This document shows positions 8,585 through 18,344 of a stretch of 26,215 nt of DNA, in pieces. Under the pieces are notes generated by a model. The model worked only from the letters and a program-made list of their open reading frames with translations, was not told the DNA's origin and did no database searches. Each line of letters begins with the position of its first letter. Position 1 is the first letter of the stretch. The position numbers and the translations under genes are program-made. Origin of the DNA: Stemphylium vesicarium (taxonomy: Eukaryota; Ascomycota; Dothideomycetes; Pleosporales; Pleosporaceae); NCBI GenBank assembly GCA_004380135.1, contig QXCR01000266.1, positions 1 to 26,215 of the forward strand. The letters are read 5' to 3'.

Positions 8585-11500
8585 ATGAGCGCTAAAGCAA
8601 GAAGGTATGAGACTTTCGCAGATAATGTAAGCGCTGAATACTAACAACCGGCCAGAGAAAAACGAACCGCAAGCCCTCTGTGGCATCGAGCCCTAGAGCG
8701 ATATCGAGAGGAGCTTAACCAAAACGAAGACTACCAGTCTGTCATCGAGATTGCGTCGCTCGATGACCTCTTGAATTACACCAAAACAATCGAGAAGAGC
8801 CTCCCGCGAGATCGAAACGCATTTGGCTCCTTGCAACGCCTCGGCCCAGCGCTAAAGTTCGTGGATGATTTTTCGGCAGTGATTGCGGTTTGTTTCGGGG
8901 CTGATACCAAACTGACGGCCTTTGTATGGGGCAGCATACGCTTGATGTTAACTTTAGCGTCATCTGCGGGAGATACTCTCAAAGATGTTCTCGATATGCT
9001 TGAAGAGCTGAGTCTTACATTGCCGAGGCTTCGGACCTATGAGACCAGTCTTGAAATGGATCGAGTACTCGAAGCTGCTCTGGTCGATGTTTACACTGAA
9101 GTCATCTGCTTTTACGCACGTTGCATTCATTTCTTCCGATCACACCCACATGTACTGTTACGACGCAGTGCATGGGAGGACTTTCGCGACGATTTCGCTC
9201 GCACGCTTAAGCGTATCCGACGGCTTTCTACAGCGGTAGAGAATGAAGCGGACTTTGCTCGTATGAAATGTGACCGTGGGAAATACGATGAAGTTCTGGG
9301 GTTAATGGAGAAGTTCAAGGAGACCAAACTTCAGAATGACGGGCCAAAGCGATATCAAAACATCCCTTCCACACTCAACCCCAGGTTCTGGGGCAGAGAG
9401 AATGTTCTGAACGCTCTCCAAGAAGCTCTGTCTCCAGAGCAAAAGTTCCGTCAACTCAAGACCTTTGCACTCTACGGCATGGGAGGTGTTGGAAAGACCC
9501 AGATTGCTTTGCAATACGTCAATCGTCATCGAGAATTGTATAAGGCCATTCTTTGGGTCAGCGCGGATAATGTCATAAATATGGGGCAAAGTTTTCGCGA
9601 GTTTGCGAAGTTGCTTGGGTTGTCCCAAACTGAGCAGGAAATGCAAGACACGCAAGGGTGTATATTGAAAGTCAAGAACTGGCTATCTGAAGCCTGTAAG
9701 TGCCGCTTCTAATGTTTACTTCAGAACGAATAGAGCATTCACTCTACTTGGAGAATCTTCGAAAGAATTAGATAGGATTACTGATCAGGTACTAGCCGAT
9801 CCTTGGATTCTCATTTTCGACAATGCAGATAATCTTGAGGTACTACGGCACGCCTGGCCTACCAACGGTGCGGGATCAGTGCTACTCACGACGCGGGATG
9901 CGAATGCAGTTCACAGTCCTGCTTCGAAAGGCTTTCACGTTCAACCATTCGACGTCACGGCTGGATCGGAGGTGTTGCTGAACTTGGTGGGCCTCGATTG
10001 TACTTCGATGTCGAACCGCAAGAAAGCCGTCGAGATTACAAAAGCCCTTGGAGGCTTACCCTTGGCTCTCACTCAAATTGGAGGCTTCATCGTGCAGCGG
10101 AAGCTACCTCTCCGAGACTTTCTCCCACTTTACGAGCGCAACGCGTCCCGAATCGACGCTCGTAAGACTAGCATAAGTGATTACGAGCACACCTTGAGTA
10201 CAGTGTGGGAGATGTCCATGAAAATTCTTGAGGGAAATGCTTGTATTCTGTTCAACATGCTGCCATACTTCCAGCCGGATGGCATAGACGAGATAATTTT
10301 ATCTCGAGGATCGAAGTCTCTTCACGAGCCTAGCTATGAATTCCTTCAAGATGATATGGAGTAAGCCAGTGCAGTAATTATAGATTTGGTTTGGTCTTAC
10401 TGACATATCCATCCAGTTTAGGAGATGCAGAAGAAGTTCTGCTAAGGACTAGTCTCGTGAACAAGAATGCGGAGGATGCTGTTCTGTCTATCCATCGTCT
10501 TATACAAGCAACTGTTCTCCGCAACCAGTCTCCCGATGTCCAAAAGAAGACCTTTGACATTGTTGTCCGTATACTTAGCTGGGGTTTCCCTGACACGTGG
10601 AGTGAGGACATCGGCCACCAATTCCAATCATGGGAAAATTGCGAGAGATGCCTCCCACATGTCAATCACCTAGTGGCGCAACAAGAGAAGCATAAGATAG
10701 GCCTTGCTTGTCCTCAAGAATACGGCGAACTGCTTCTACGATGTAGTTGGTAAGTACCCGGGAGGTCATGACTGCATTGCTGGCAATGCTCATTTTTTTT
10801 TAGGTATCTCTATGAACGGGAATGCTATGATATCGCTAAATCACTGATCAATGCGGCTCTGGAGACCTTCGAGGATAAAAGTACTCTCTCCTTTGCTAGT
10901 GCAGTCGACCTATCTGGCCTTCTTGAGCTGGACATGAACAATCCAAGCAAAGCGCTGATCCCGTTCGAAGAGGCGTTTGCAATCCGTAAGAGGTTGTTGA
11001 AGCCAATGGATGGCATGATTGCATCAAGTCTCAACAACATAGCGCTCGCGTACACCGAAATGGGCGAACTCGACAAGGCCTACGCTACACACGAGGAAGC
11101 CATTAGTATCCGACTCGGTATGAACAGTGACAGGATTGGTAACTCTTACAGCAATATGTCCAGCTTGCTCTTAAGAATGAACAAGCCTGATGAAGCGGAG
11201 GATACGCTCAAGCAATGTCCATCGCTCAAAGATTTCACGGATGAGACGTTCATCAAGACGGGAAACCCACGCTTTTCAGGGGACATGGTCCTTCTTTCTC
11301 GTATACGAGTTAAGCAAGGCAGGCTCGATGAGGCTCTTCGTCTTGCATCGAAAGCTCTAGCTTTTCGAAGGAAATTGCTAGGAAATCGCCTGAAGACATG
11401 CGATTCGTTGTACGACGTAGCATCTCTGCTGCACATGCACGGTAACGCTGCTTCTGCCATGTGAGTAGATATCGCCCAAGTTGTGACGCTTAACAATCAT

Positions 11501-11754
11501 TGATATAGTCCTGTGATAGTGAGCTACTAAGCCAACTGACGAATATTGCGGGTTCAATACCCGAGGGCAAGGGTCAGCTTGCCAGAGCTTATTACAAGCT
11601 TGCTATTCTCCAGCATGAAAGGGGAAGATATGAGGAAAGCCATACCTGCAAGAAGATGGCGGAAAATCTGAGGGCTGAATTGAAACCAGATGCTGAGGGA
11701 GCATCATTCGTTGAGGAAGACTTTGTGGAATTATGCGTATGGATGTTGTGGTAG
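8585..11754 (+). CDS. STAND/NLR protein: N-terminal fungal domain, NB-ARC, TPRs
   Basis: A signal-transducing ATPase of the fungal NLR type, expected to act as a cytosolic nonself or stress sensor. The N-terminal part (SPLWHRALERYREEL to about 9350) looks like the DUF7708-type domain often found before NACHT/NB-ARC in fungi. NB-ARC follows: P-loop GMGGVGKTQ (about 9476-9502), Walker B WILIFDNAD (9804-9830), GSVLLTTRD, and GGLPLALTQIGG. The C-terminal part carries TPR-like repeats such as SLNNIALAYTEMGELDKAY. Well-supported introns are 10361-10416, 10750-10803 and 11461-11519. The first P-loop-side intron starts at 9696 (GTAAGT) and ends at either 9735 or 9795; both keep frame. The first exon is uncertain: ATG 8585 (MSAKARRYETFADN) joins the domain through a 29-nt intron (8627-8655), or through 8605-8657 with loss of several residues. 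Stop TAG is at 11752-11754; total length is about 955 aa. No inactivating lesion was seen. Confidence 0.87.
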
Positions 11755-12593
11755 TAAATTGAGAAGTAATGTAGAAGCGCTTCAGTAGGCTTTGAGACTT
11801 CAGATGATACTATCATAGGCTCACAGAAGTCGAGGACCTAACCATAGAGCGGTATCCTTTGCGGGAGCCCAGGTGGGAGTTGCGACTAGCCTACCATAAA
11901 CCATGGTTGACATAAAATGTATCTGTATCTAAAACACAAAATCTGCCTCAGGAATGTTCCTGTTGAAGAAGAATGGGTAATCCCACTTAGTTGAACTAGA
12001 AAAGTAGGAATAAGTAGGCTTCAGTAATAGCTTTGTCCCCCACTGTCCTCCAGCATCGTCCAAATCATATGCTTGACCATATCTAGCTATCTCCTACTAA
12101 CTGATCCAGGGACAGATTCGTTTAGGGAAGCGATACAGTGACAAAGCTTCGAAAAACACTATGCTTTCTAGTTATTTCTACGTAACAAGTATCTTCATTA
12201 GAATTCAGAGCATGTAGCTTTGCAAAGGCTTTCTATAGTCATCGTAGTGTTGAGTTGTGGGGGATGTAAAGTTGGGATGGACTCGCGATCGGCTCAAATT
12301 GCAGCAATAGCCCAAAACGGGGACGCGTTGATGGCATCCACGGTTTCTAGCCCAATCACAGCAGTTGCGACGTGAAAAGGGTTCAGCATTAGCTTTGGAT
12401 GAGTGGACGGTATTCACTCCGCCTACTCACCGCGTTTCTTCAAGCGTGAAATGTTCATCGAGCAAGAAGTCGGTCATACTGAATATTGCATGGCTGATAG
12501 TGCTGACAGTTCCATGATGGCCTAGAGGAGGCATGTCCTGAAAATGTGGAACTTTTAATTGAGGGGCCTGCTGGACTGTGTAAACTTTCAGCT
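11755..12593. other. Gene-free stretch downstream of the NLR gene
   Basis: I found no recognisable coding region, RNA gene or mobile element here. The short frames on both strands are low-scoring and unsupported by splice signals. Confidence 0.5.
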
Positions 12594-12914
12594 TCATCTT
12601 TCAGGGCTTACAGGTACGTTCATCAAGATCACCATGCTTACGTAGATATCTGACGTAGCCAGTATCTTGTCCAGAATGACACGGAAGTGCGTTACCAGAC
12701 TACCGAGCATAGTGGCTTTGACCGCGACGACGTACGCTCCACGAAGGAGCCTAGAACTTTGCGGCAGAAAGCTAAGAATGTTCTTCCTAACCCGTGTGAT
12801 TGCAAACATGGCAATAAAGATGAGAATGTATATTATGATGATGATGGTGATGCGGTGAACCTTTCGCTCCACCGCGCCATAGACATGTACGGCAACAGCA
12901 GATGGTGGCTTCAA
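12594..12914 (-). pseudogene. Possible relic of a small membrane protein
   Basis: An open frame of 106 codons encodes a hydrophobic block (ITIIIIIYILIFIAMFAI) and then RLLRGAYVVAVKATMLGSLV and FRVILDKILATSDIYVS. The second half shows weak residue similarity to minus-strand frames at 17757-17939 and 17063-17305. The hydrophobic block is encoded partly by an ATG/ATT-rich low-complexity stretch, so it could be an artefact of composition. I do not recognise the family. Confidence 0.2.
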
Positions 12915-12979
12915 GGCCTGTCCGTGAGCTCTATCCCGCCTTCCACGACGTTACCGCTGACCACCAATCCTTCTAATCA

Positions 12980-13387
12980 ATCACAGTCAATCAGCCACTC
13001 TATCCCTCCACGATCCACGCTTCCACCTCCATCGATCGCAAAACTGATTGTATCCTCTCATACTTCTGTCACGACTGCAACATTCCTGCCCACTACGCGA
13101 AACTCGATAGCGCAAACCAGCGAGAGATCAGACACCCTTGATACATCTACAAAGCGGACTGCCCTTCTTCTGAGTTTGAGGCCAATCCCCCGTCCGGCGA
13201 CCACACTAAGGCAGGGCTGCAGATGAGTATATGGATCGCTGTGTCTCTACTCAATAAGGAAAGGTTAGTCCAACTCGCACAAGCTTCCGTGGAGTCAGTG
13301 ACGGTGGCCGAGCCTGCATTTACGATTGTTGGACATGAGTGCTCCGCTTACTATGTAATGGATATATTCGGGGCTGTGTTGTTCTGA
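12980..13387 (+). pseudogene. Relic of a second PD-(D/E)XK nuclease-like gene
   Basis: One reading frame carries the same landmarks as the gene at 675-2021, in the same order: DRKTDCILSY (its Asp codon at 13046) matches RKTDFCFSY; FEANPPSGDHTKAGLQMSIW matches IEVKPENGDPKEAELQISIW; EPAFTIVGHECSAYYV matches EPAITIIGNEHKIYYA. The frame has a TGA at 13139-13141 and another stop at 13385. The catalytic ExK lysine is replaced by Asn (AAT at 13184-13186). The region before 12980 is not recognisable, and weak similarity to the domain end may reach about 13560. It is a decayed, catalytically dead copy, in opposite orientation to the intact gene. Confidence 0.75.
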
Positions 13388-13710
13388 GGATGCGCGCTGA
13401 GAACAAAGCAAGGTGCAAGGTCCATATTCTCGCCTCTGTATCAATCAGCGAACAGAGCTATGCCCTGGGTACAGTGCTCGTCAAATCTGTTGTCGTGTGG
13501 TTGCTGTGACTGTCGAGGATGAGGAGATGGTAGATTCCGCGCGGTCAAGACGCTGTACGGTGCCCGCACCCAACCGTGCATGTAACCAAAACTTTCACAC
13601 CCCGCATTTTTCTGCGCAGTTTTTGGAGATATTTAGTCAGGTGTGCTTTTCCATAACCACCCTGCATTGCTGCACCAGATATCCTTTGTTGTCCTACTCT
13701 GTTTTCAGCA

Positions 13711-15287
13711 ATGCGCTCCTTGTTACTAGTACGTATAATCCCACGCTGTAAAGATACTGCTGCTCACGTTAATCAGAGGTCTCATGACGATGAATCGCTG
13801 CTATATTATGCGCTTGGAAGAGTGCGAGAAACGGAAGACGATGTAGGTTGATGCGACCAAAACGTAAACTGCTGACTCCGGACAGTTCATGTACATAGGC
13901 AAAGCCTTTCTATCTTTACTCGCATCTGTGGAGGGCGAGTACCTTGACTCCATCCGAACGAAACTTCTACCACATGAGTTATCGCTCGAAAGTCTTATGC
14001 CATACAGGAACTCGTTTGATGCAGATTCTGGTGTGGATCTACGGCCTTGCAACAATCACCTGGACACGAGGAGCTTCAGGTCTCGTTTATCGTCAACATT
14101 GGATGTGTCCGACTGGCGTGACTGTCCAGACAAGCGATTCGTTCCGGAACATCCTGCCTCTACCAGTCCTACAACTTGCTATTCAGCTCATGGTGAATCT
14201 GACTTGCCGAACCATCAGAGTCATATACGCAACCACATGGCCATCTCGAACCTACAGGTGCAGGATGAACAGGACACCAACTCACTCTTGTTATCATCCC
14301 AAAGAAGACTACGTTCTTTGTCACCATCTCTGCTCTCTTCTAACTGGGACGAAAGCCCAGTGACTAGAACGAAATTCTCATTCCCTGAGGAAACGACAAA
14401 GACTCACTGGCTTCACTGTTACGATCAATTGAATTTTCTATATGGAGGATCTTACGAGGAGCTATGCTACATCATTAGGATCGGTGATTCCTTCTTTCGA
14501 GAGGATGCGCGAGATTTTATAATCCACTTCTACCGTAGGTGGAACTCAGAAGATCCCTGGTCTCGCCTTCCGATAAGCAATCCAACATCCAAACGTCCTT
14601 TGACCGAGAGAATGCTTAAGAGCCTCCACTGTGCTGAAGCGATCGAATTCGACTCTATAGTTGACCCTGTCAAACTACGAATAGCGCGAATGCTTCTTCA
14701 CAACTATTTCGAGCAACTGTGCATCAAGTTCAAGAAAGATCGGAGATTGTGCAACCTTTCCCCAGGAAAAGGAGTGGCTAGCGCGGCGAAAGATGTTGTT
14801 TTAAAGATGATATATGGCTGTCGTGAAAAGACTCTCGCTCTAGAAATAAGAAAGAAGCAAGAAAACAGCTTCACGTGGCATAAGAGAATCGGCAAAAGAT
14901 GGTCTTACGTAGCCTCTCACCTTGGAGTAGGGATTGCTTTGACTTGCAGTCCTACCCTAGAGGCTCACATGTAAGGTTTTCATCGCGCACTTTGTACAAC
15001 TGACCTGCTGATGATTTGTGAGCAACGACCCCAAAAAGCTACCTGATCGAGGGTTGATCATACTTCTGACACATATATCATACGGATACCCTGGCGGCCT
15101 CGATGTTAGCCGAAAGATAGACCCGCTAGTCAATTCTATCATGGAAGGAGTTATGCTGCCTTCTCCTTCACAGGTGGAACATATAGCGAGTGATATAGAA
15201 GGTTACAAACAGGAGGACGAGAGAGTTCTTGTAGAGCTAGAAGGCGATTGGCAGCCATTAGCACAGCCGAGAAGTTATGGTCAGTGA
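13711..15287 (+). CDS. Orphan protein, four-exon gene, family not recognised
   Basis: Four exons join in frame to 477 aa: 13711-13728, 13777-13842, 13886-14970 and 15023-15287, with introns of 48, 43 and 52 nt. Donors are GTACGT, GTAGGT and GTAAGG; acceptors are CAG, CAG and GAG. The N-terminal half begins MRSLLL, then DDESLLYYALGRVRETEDD and GKAFLSLLASVEGEYLDSIR, followed by a Ser-rich, probably disordered linker. The C-terminal half looks globular (THWLHCYDQLNFLYGGSYEE, IARMLLHNYFEQL, GKRWSYVASHLGVGIALTCS, LPDRGLIILLTHISYGYPGG). There is no clear signal peptide or membrane helix and no domain I can name. Support for a real gene: splicing preserves frame at every junction, and a diverged copy at 16.5-16.8 kb conserves the first coding segments and an intron position. 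The first exon is the least certain part. Confidence 0.65.
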
Positions 15288-15315
15288 GCGCGGGCGGAGA
15301 AGACCCTCTTCCTGA

Positions 15316-16053
15316 GGTTGCAGAAGGATACTTCCGGAACTATTATGGCACTAACCATTCCTATAATGACTACCTGGAGTATTTGGTGTTTTGCAAGGGG
15401 TTACAGAAGGATACTTCCTTAACTGTCAATACTAATGCTTCTGGGAACGCTATGCTTCTAGGAACGCTATGCTCCTGGAAACGCTCTGCTGTTAAGAACG
15501 GAGCATTTTAGGAGTAGACCGTTTCCGGAATAGAGCATTTTCAGGAGCAGATCATTCCTGGCAACAAATCATCTTCAGAAGCAAGCGTTTTACAGAAACG
15601 GTAGGTTTTCTGGAACAGCGTGATTTTGGAAAAGTTTGTTTCTAGAAGCAGAGAATTGCTCTAAACCTGCCTTTCCTCAAATAACACTGCTGCTCAAAAC
15701 CTACCGTTTCTGTAAATATCTCGCTCCTGTAAACGTTCTGTTCCTACAAGAAATTTATTGCTAGGAATGCTCTGCTGCCAGAATTGCTCCGCTGCCAGAA
15801 ACACTCTGTTGTCAGAAACGCCCCGCTCCTTCAAATCTACTGCTCATAAGAGCAATCTGCGTCTGCAAACGTTCAGCTTCTGCAAACAGCTGTTCCAGGG
15901 AACGCTCCAAACTAGGGATTTTAGATGTTTTCGATGCTTTGAATCCCATAGTTGCCAAGTTTATGAGATGATCGCTTCTAGAGTGCACACATAATGGGAA
16001 TAGCGTCAGAAAATCGAAGTCACGATAGTTCAAGAAGTATCCTCCTGCAAACC
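15316..16053. repeat. Foldback region with 17-bp degenerate units
   Basis: A motif of about 28 bp (core AGGATACTTC, ending AACTAT or AACTGT) occurs at 15316-15343 and 15399-15426 on +, and reverse-complemented at 16025-16053. Inside, a perfect 21-bp inverted repeat has arms at 15589-15609 and 15696-15716 with an 86-nt loop. Much of the interval is made of degenerate 17-bp units, for example about 15445-15495 and 15760-15840 on + (GGAATGCTCTGCTGCCA type), and 15495-15560 in the opposite orientation. It begins directly after the orphan gene. It is not a CRISPR array, because units are contiguous and diverged. It resembles a palindromic minisatellite or an old foldback/MITE-like element. Confidence 0.75.
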
Positions 16054-16058
16054 CCTGC

Positions 16059-16298
16059 ATGACTAGAAGATTAGCTCGGATGCTGCTACACAAAAACGAC
16101 ACCAAGAAAACTTGCTGGCCGATTTACCGATCTCCAAGCACTTTTGAGCTCGGTTGTGGATTTTCCGTGTTTTTGACTACTGATGATACAAAAGGATTTT
16201 CGCCGTTCTCGAGTCAAGAGGCTTACGAAAGGATGGACGCTTATGTGGAGGAAAGCCTTGGACAGCTGGGTGCAGTGAAGGGACATCTTCTAGCGTAG
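16059..16298 (+). pseudogene. Possible C-terminal fragment of the orphan family
   Basis: The frame begins RRLARMLLHKNDTKK, which resembles LRIARMLLHNYFEQL of the orphan protein, and ends FSSQEAYERMDAYVEESLGQLGAVKGHLLA before a stop. The match is only about ten residues, so this is a weak call. It abuts the right end of the foldback region. Confidence 0.2.
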
Positions 16299-16522
16299 AT
16301 TCGAACGCTGAATCGCTTGTGGCTCCGGCATATGGGAATGCGGTGTATTCAAAGAGTAGACGTGGGCTTTTTCTGCGTCAGATATAGGGTTGCACGTTTC
16401 ATCCTATCGTGCCAGCCTGGTGTCTTTCCATCGAAATAAGACGTTTCACTGAACTCGGCATCGACAGCATCACGAATGCTCGTACCAGGCGCTCTGACAA
16501 CCGAGAGAGGCGGTTCGGAGGC

Positions 16523-16819
16523 TCAAAGAGAGAAGTCGGTGCTTTGTGGATCGGATGTAGACAACTCAATAGCTGCCTGGAGTCCGCACAGTAAAGAGTA
16601 TTCGAACGCCAGTGTATGAGGAGGCAACTTTCCTTGGACAAAGGTAAGACTATCGTCCTCCATAGTTGCAAGGAAGGACAGGAAGGATTTCCCTACGCAA
16701 AGCAATCGACCAGTGTCAGTTTGGCCAGGTTCGTCTCGACCGTTCCAACATGCCTCTTCTTCCACTTCTTGTATCCTGGTCCATGCATAGTCCAACAGAG
16801 CGTTTTCATCAACAGTACT
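16523..16819 (-). pseudogene. Broken inverted copy of the orphan gene (5' part)
   Basis: On the minus strand, after a TAG acceptor at 16820-16822, the sequence reads VDENALLDYAWTRIQEVEEE, matching HDDESLLYYALGRVRETEDD of exon 2 of the intact gene. After an intron-like gap it reads LCVGKSFLSFLATMEDDSL, matching MYIGKAFLSLLASVEGEYL of exon 3. The intron position is shared, but the second acceptor AG is lost and the frame stops at 16523. Later sequence on this strand is not alignable by eye. It is a partial, inverted, decayed duplicate. Confidence 0.65.
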
Positions 16820-16822
16820 CTA

Positions 16823-17311
16823 ACCAACTTTACAAACAGTTATTTGGAAGGTTTCCTGTGTATACATGCCAGGAGTAGGGAACGCATAATATATGTGAAG
16901 ATGAGGATTGATGTGGCGCGCGTTTCAGTAAGGATATCGTAGCGCTATAAACATTATATAGGTGTAAAGAAAAGCAGGGGGTTGCTGAAAAAGGATCTCG
17001 GACACGCAGAGTCGATTCTTCGCTATGAGATATCCTTGTGCCTGATTGCATGGCTTATGGAGCTATCTGAAACGTATAGCATACCGTAGAGAGTATGTAT
17101 GGTACTTTATATTGCAGACCAATGCAGATATGGTCAGATCGCTGCGAACAGGCAAAAGGCAAATGTTACGACTAGCATTCTTGCTGCTCTTCATACCGGG
17201 AGCGGCAACGAAATTCGGATTGCGGTTAGTCAGAAACACCACACAACAAGCTAGCCCGTACATAGCCTTCGTGATAAGTAGCTCAGGATAGCCCCAGCAA
17301 CGCATCCAAAC
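16823..17311. other. Low-information stretch with one membrane-like frame
   Basis: No gene is recognisable. A minus-strand frame at 17063-17305 reads AMYGLACCVVFLTNRN and RSDLTISALVCNIKYHTYSL, which loosely resembles the minus frame at 17757-17939 (RTSLVISALETKYLWFV). These may be fragments of one small membrane-protein family. Confidence 0.3.
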
Positions 17312-17719
17312 ATGTTTGTGAACAGTTTTCGCTCACGTAATTATCATTCGTCCAGCATGCCAGTAAACTGGAGACCGGAGAAGCGGTTCCAAACGTTCAT
17401 CAAAGAAAATGGTTATGTACGCCAAATGGAGCGGAAACGCTGCTATCAAGGCAGAATCTTCAACGACAAAGGCTGGCTTACAGAGCAGATCAACAAAGAT
17501 GATCCGCGCGAATTACACGATGTTGAAGGAACTTTGGAAGTCCAAAGGCAGCTCTTGTCTAAGCTAGCAGTGCACGAGAATCAGACGATAGCAGAGCCTG
17601 GAAGCGACATGTTTCACAGACGTCTTGAGGCCATGAAGGCAGACACAGTCCAAGCAGTACAAAAGACGTGGAACCAGAGTAGCAAATCTACCACGTACCA
17701 ACGGTCGATCTATATTTAG
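17312..17719 (+). CDS. Hypothetical 135-aa protein
   Basis: A single open frame from ATG 17312 to TAG 17717-17719. The product is hydrophilic and charged (NWRPEKRFQTFIKENGYV, VEGTLEVQRQLLSKLAVHEN), has no signal peptide or membrane segment, and is probably helical in its second half. I recognise no family. The internal Met at 17357 (MPVNWRPEKR) is an alternative start. Its length, balanced composition and lack of low complexity argue mildly for coding, but it sits among decayed sequence and may itself be a fragment. Confidence 0.35.
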   Translation: MFVNSFRSRNYHSSSMPVNWRPEKRFQTFIKENGYVRQMERKRCYQGRIFNDKGWLTEQINKDDPRELHDVEGTLEVQRQLLSKLAVHENQTIAEPGSDMFHRRLEAMKADTVQAVQKTWNQSSKSTTYQRSIYI

Positions 17720-17756
17720 CATTAAAACGAGTATCATTAGATCATACGTTCACCGT

Positions 17757-17939
17757 CTAACGTACATCTACGCGCAGCGGAACAAACCACAGGTACTTTG
17801 TCTCCAATGCACTAATGACAAGGCTTGTGCGCGTCTTGTTTCTAGCGACGTTTCTCTCAAGTGCTATGCTGAGGCTGTTTCCAAGCTTCTGAGACCCTAG
17901 CCATACAGCAATCACGCTCACGTAGAGGCCTTCCCGCAT
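17757..17939 (-). pseudogene. Possible small membrane-protein fragment
   Basis: The short frame reads REGLYVSVIAVWLGSQKLGN then ARNKTRTSLVISALETKYLW. It resembles the minus-strand frames at 17063-17305 and, more weakly, 12594-12914, all in the same orientation. There is no identifiable start context or splice structure; I treat it as a candidate relic. Confidence 0.2.
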
Positions 17940-18344
17940 GATGCGCGAAGAGTCTGTACTGATGGCGAAAATGTGCCTTGCTTACGACAAGGATGCCCTA
18001 AAATCTATACTAACGTCGCGACTCACACGACGACTTCGTCGAAGCCTACAGTAGAAATTCAGTGTCATCATCAAAGATCTCTACATGTAGTTTGTTGCAA
18101 GACTGCGGGTAGCACTCTAATCATGCAGAGTCGTTATCTGGTTGGTACCCCTAGCTGTGGGTGGGAACGGGACTGAGCATAGCGTATTTTCGATAAACAA
18201 TGACATAGCACGCTTGATCAGATGCCGAGGTCTACGGCGACCCCCCTCTCCCAACCGGAGTCACACCCTGACTCTTCATCACAAGTACTGTATGTGTGCA
18301 GTAGGTGCCACCTATCAGAAAACACCCGTTCTATGGAATTCTGG
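17940..18344. other. Gene-free 3' flank of the dynamin gene
   Basis: No coding region, repeat or RNA gene recognised. It probably includes the 3' untranslated region of the minus-strand dynamin-family gene. Confidence 0.5.

Noticed and set aside
11545..11570. tRNA T-arm-like sequence (GCGGGTTCAATACCCG)
   Set aside because: It lies in the last exon of the NLR gene, in frame, and no acceptor stem, D arm or anticodon arm can be built around it.
13741..13776. A third 29-nt intron candidate (GTAAAG to CAG) before exon 2 of the orphan gene
   Set aside because: A better donor, GTACGT at 13729, gives a normal 48-nt intron and keeps frame from an ATG.
15430..15850. Possible CRISPR-like array
   Set aside because: The 17-bp units are contiguous and degenerate, with no unique spacers of constant length, and the host is a eukaryote.
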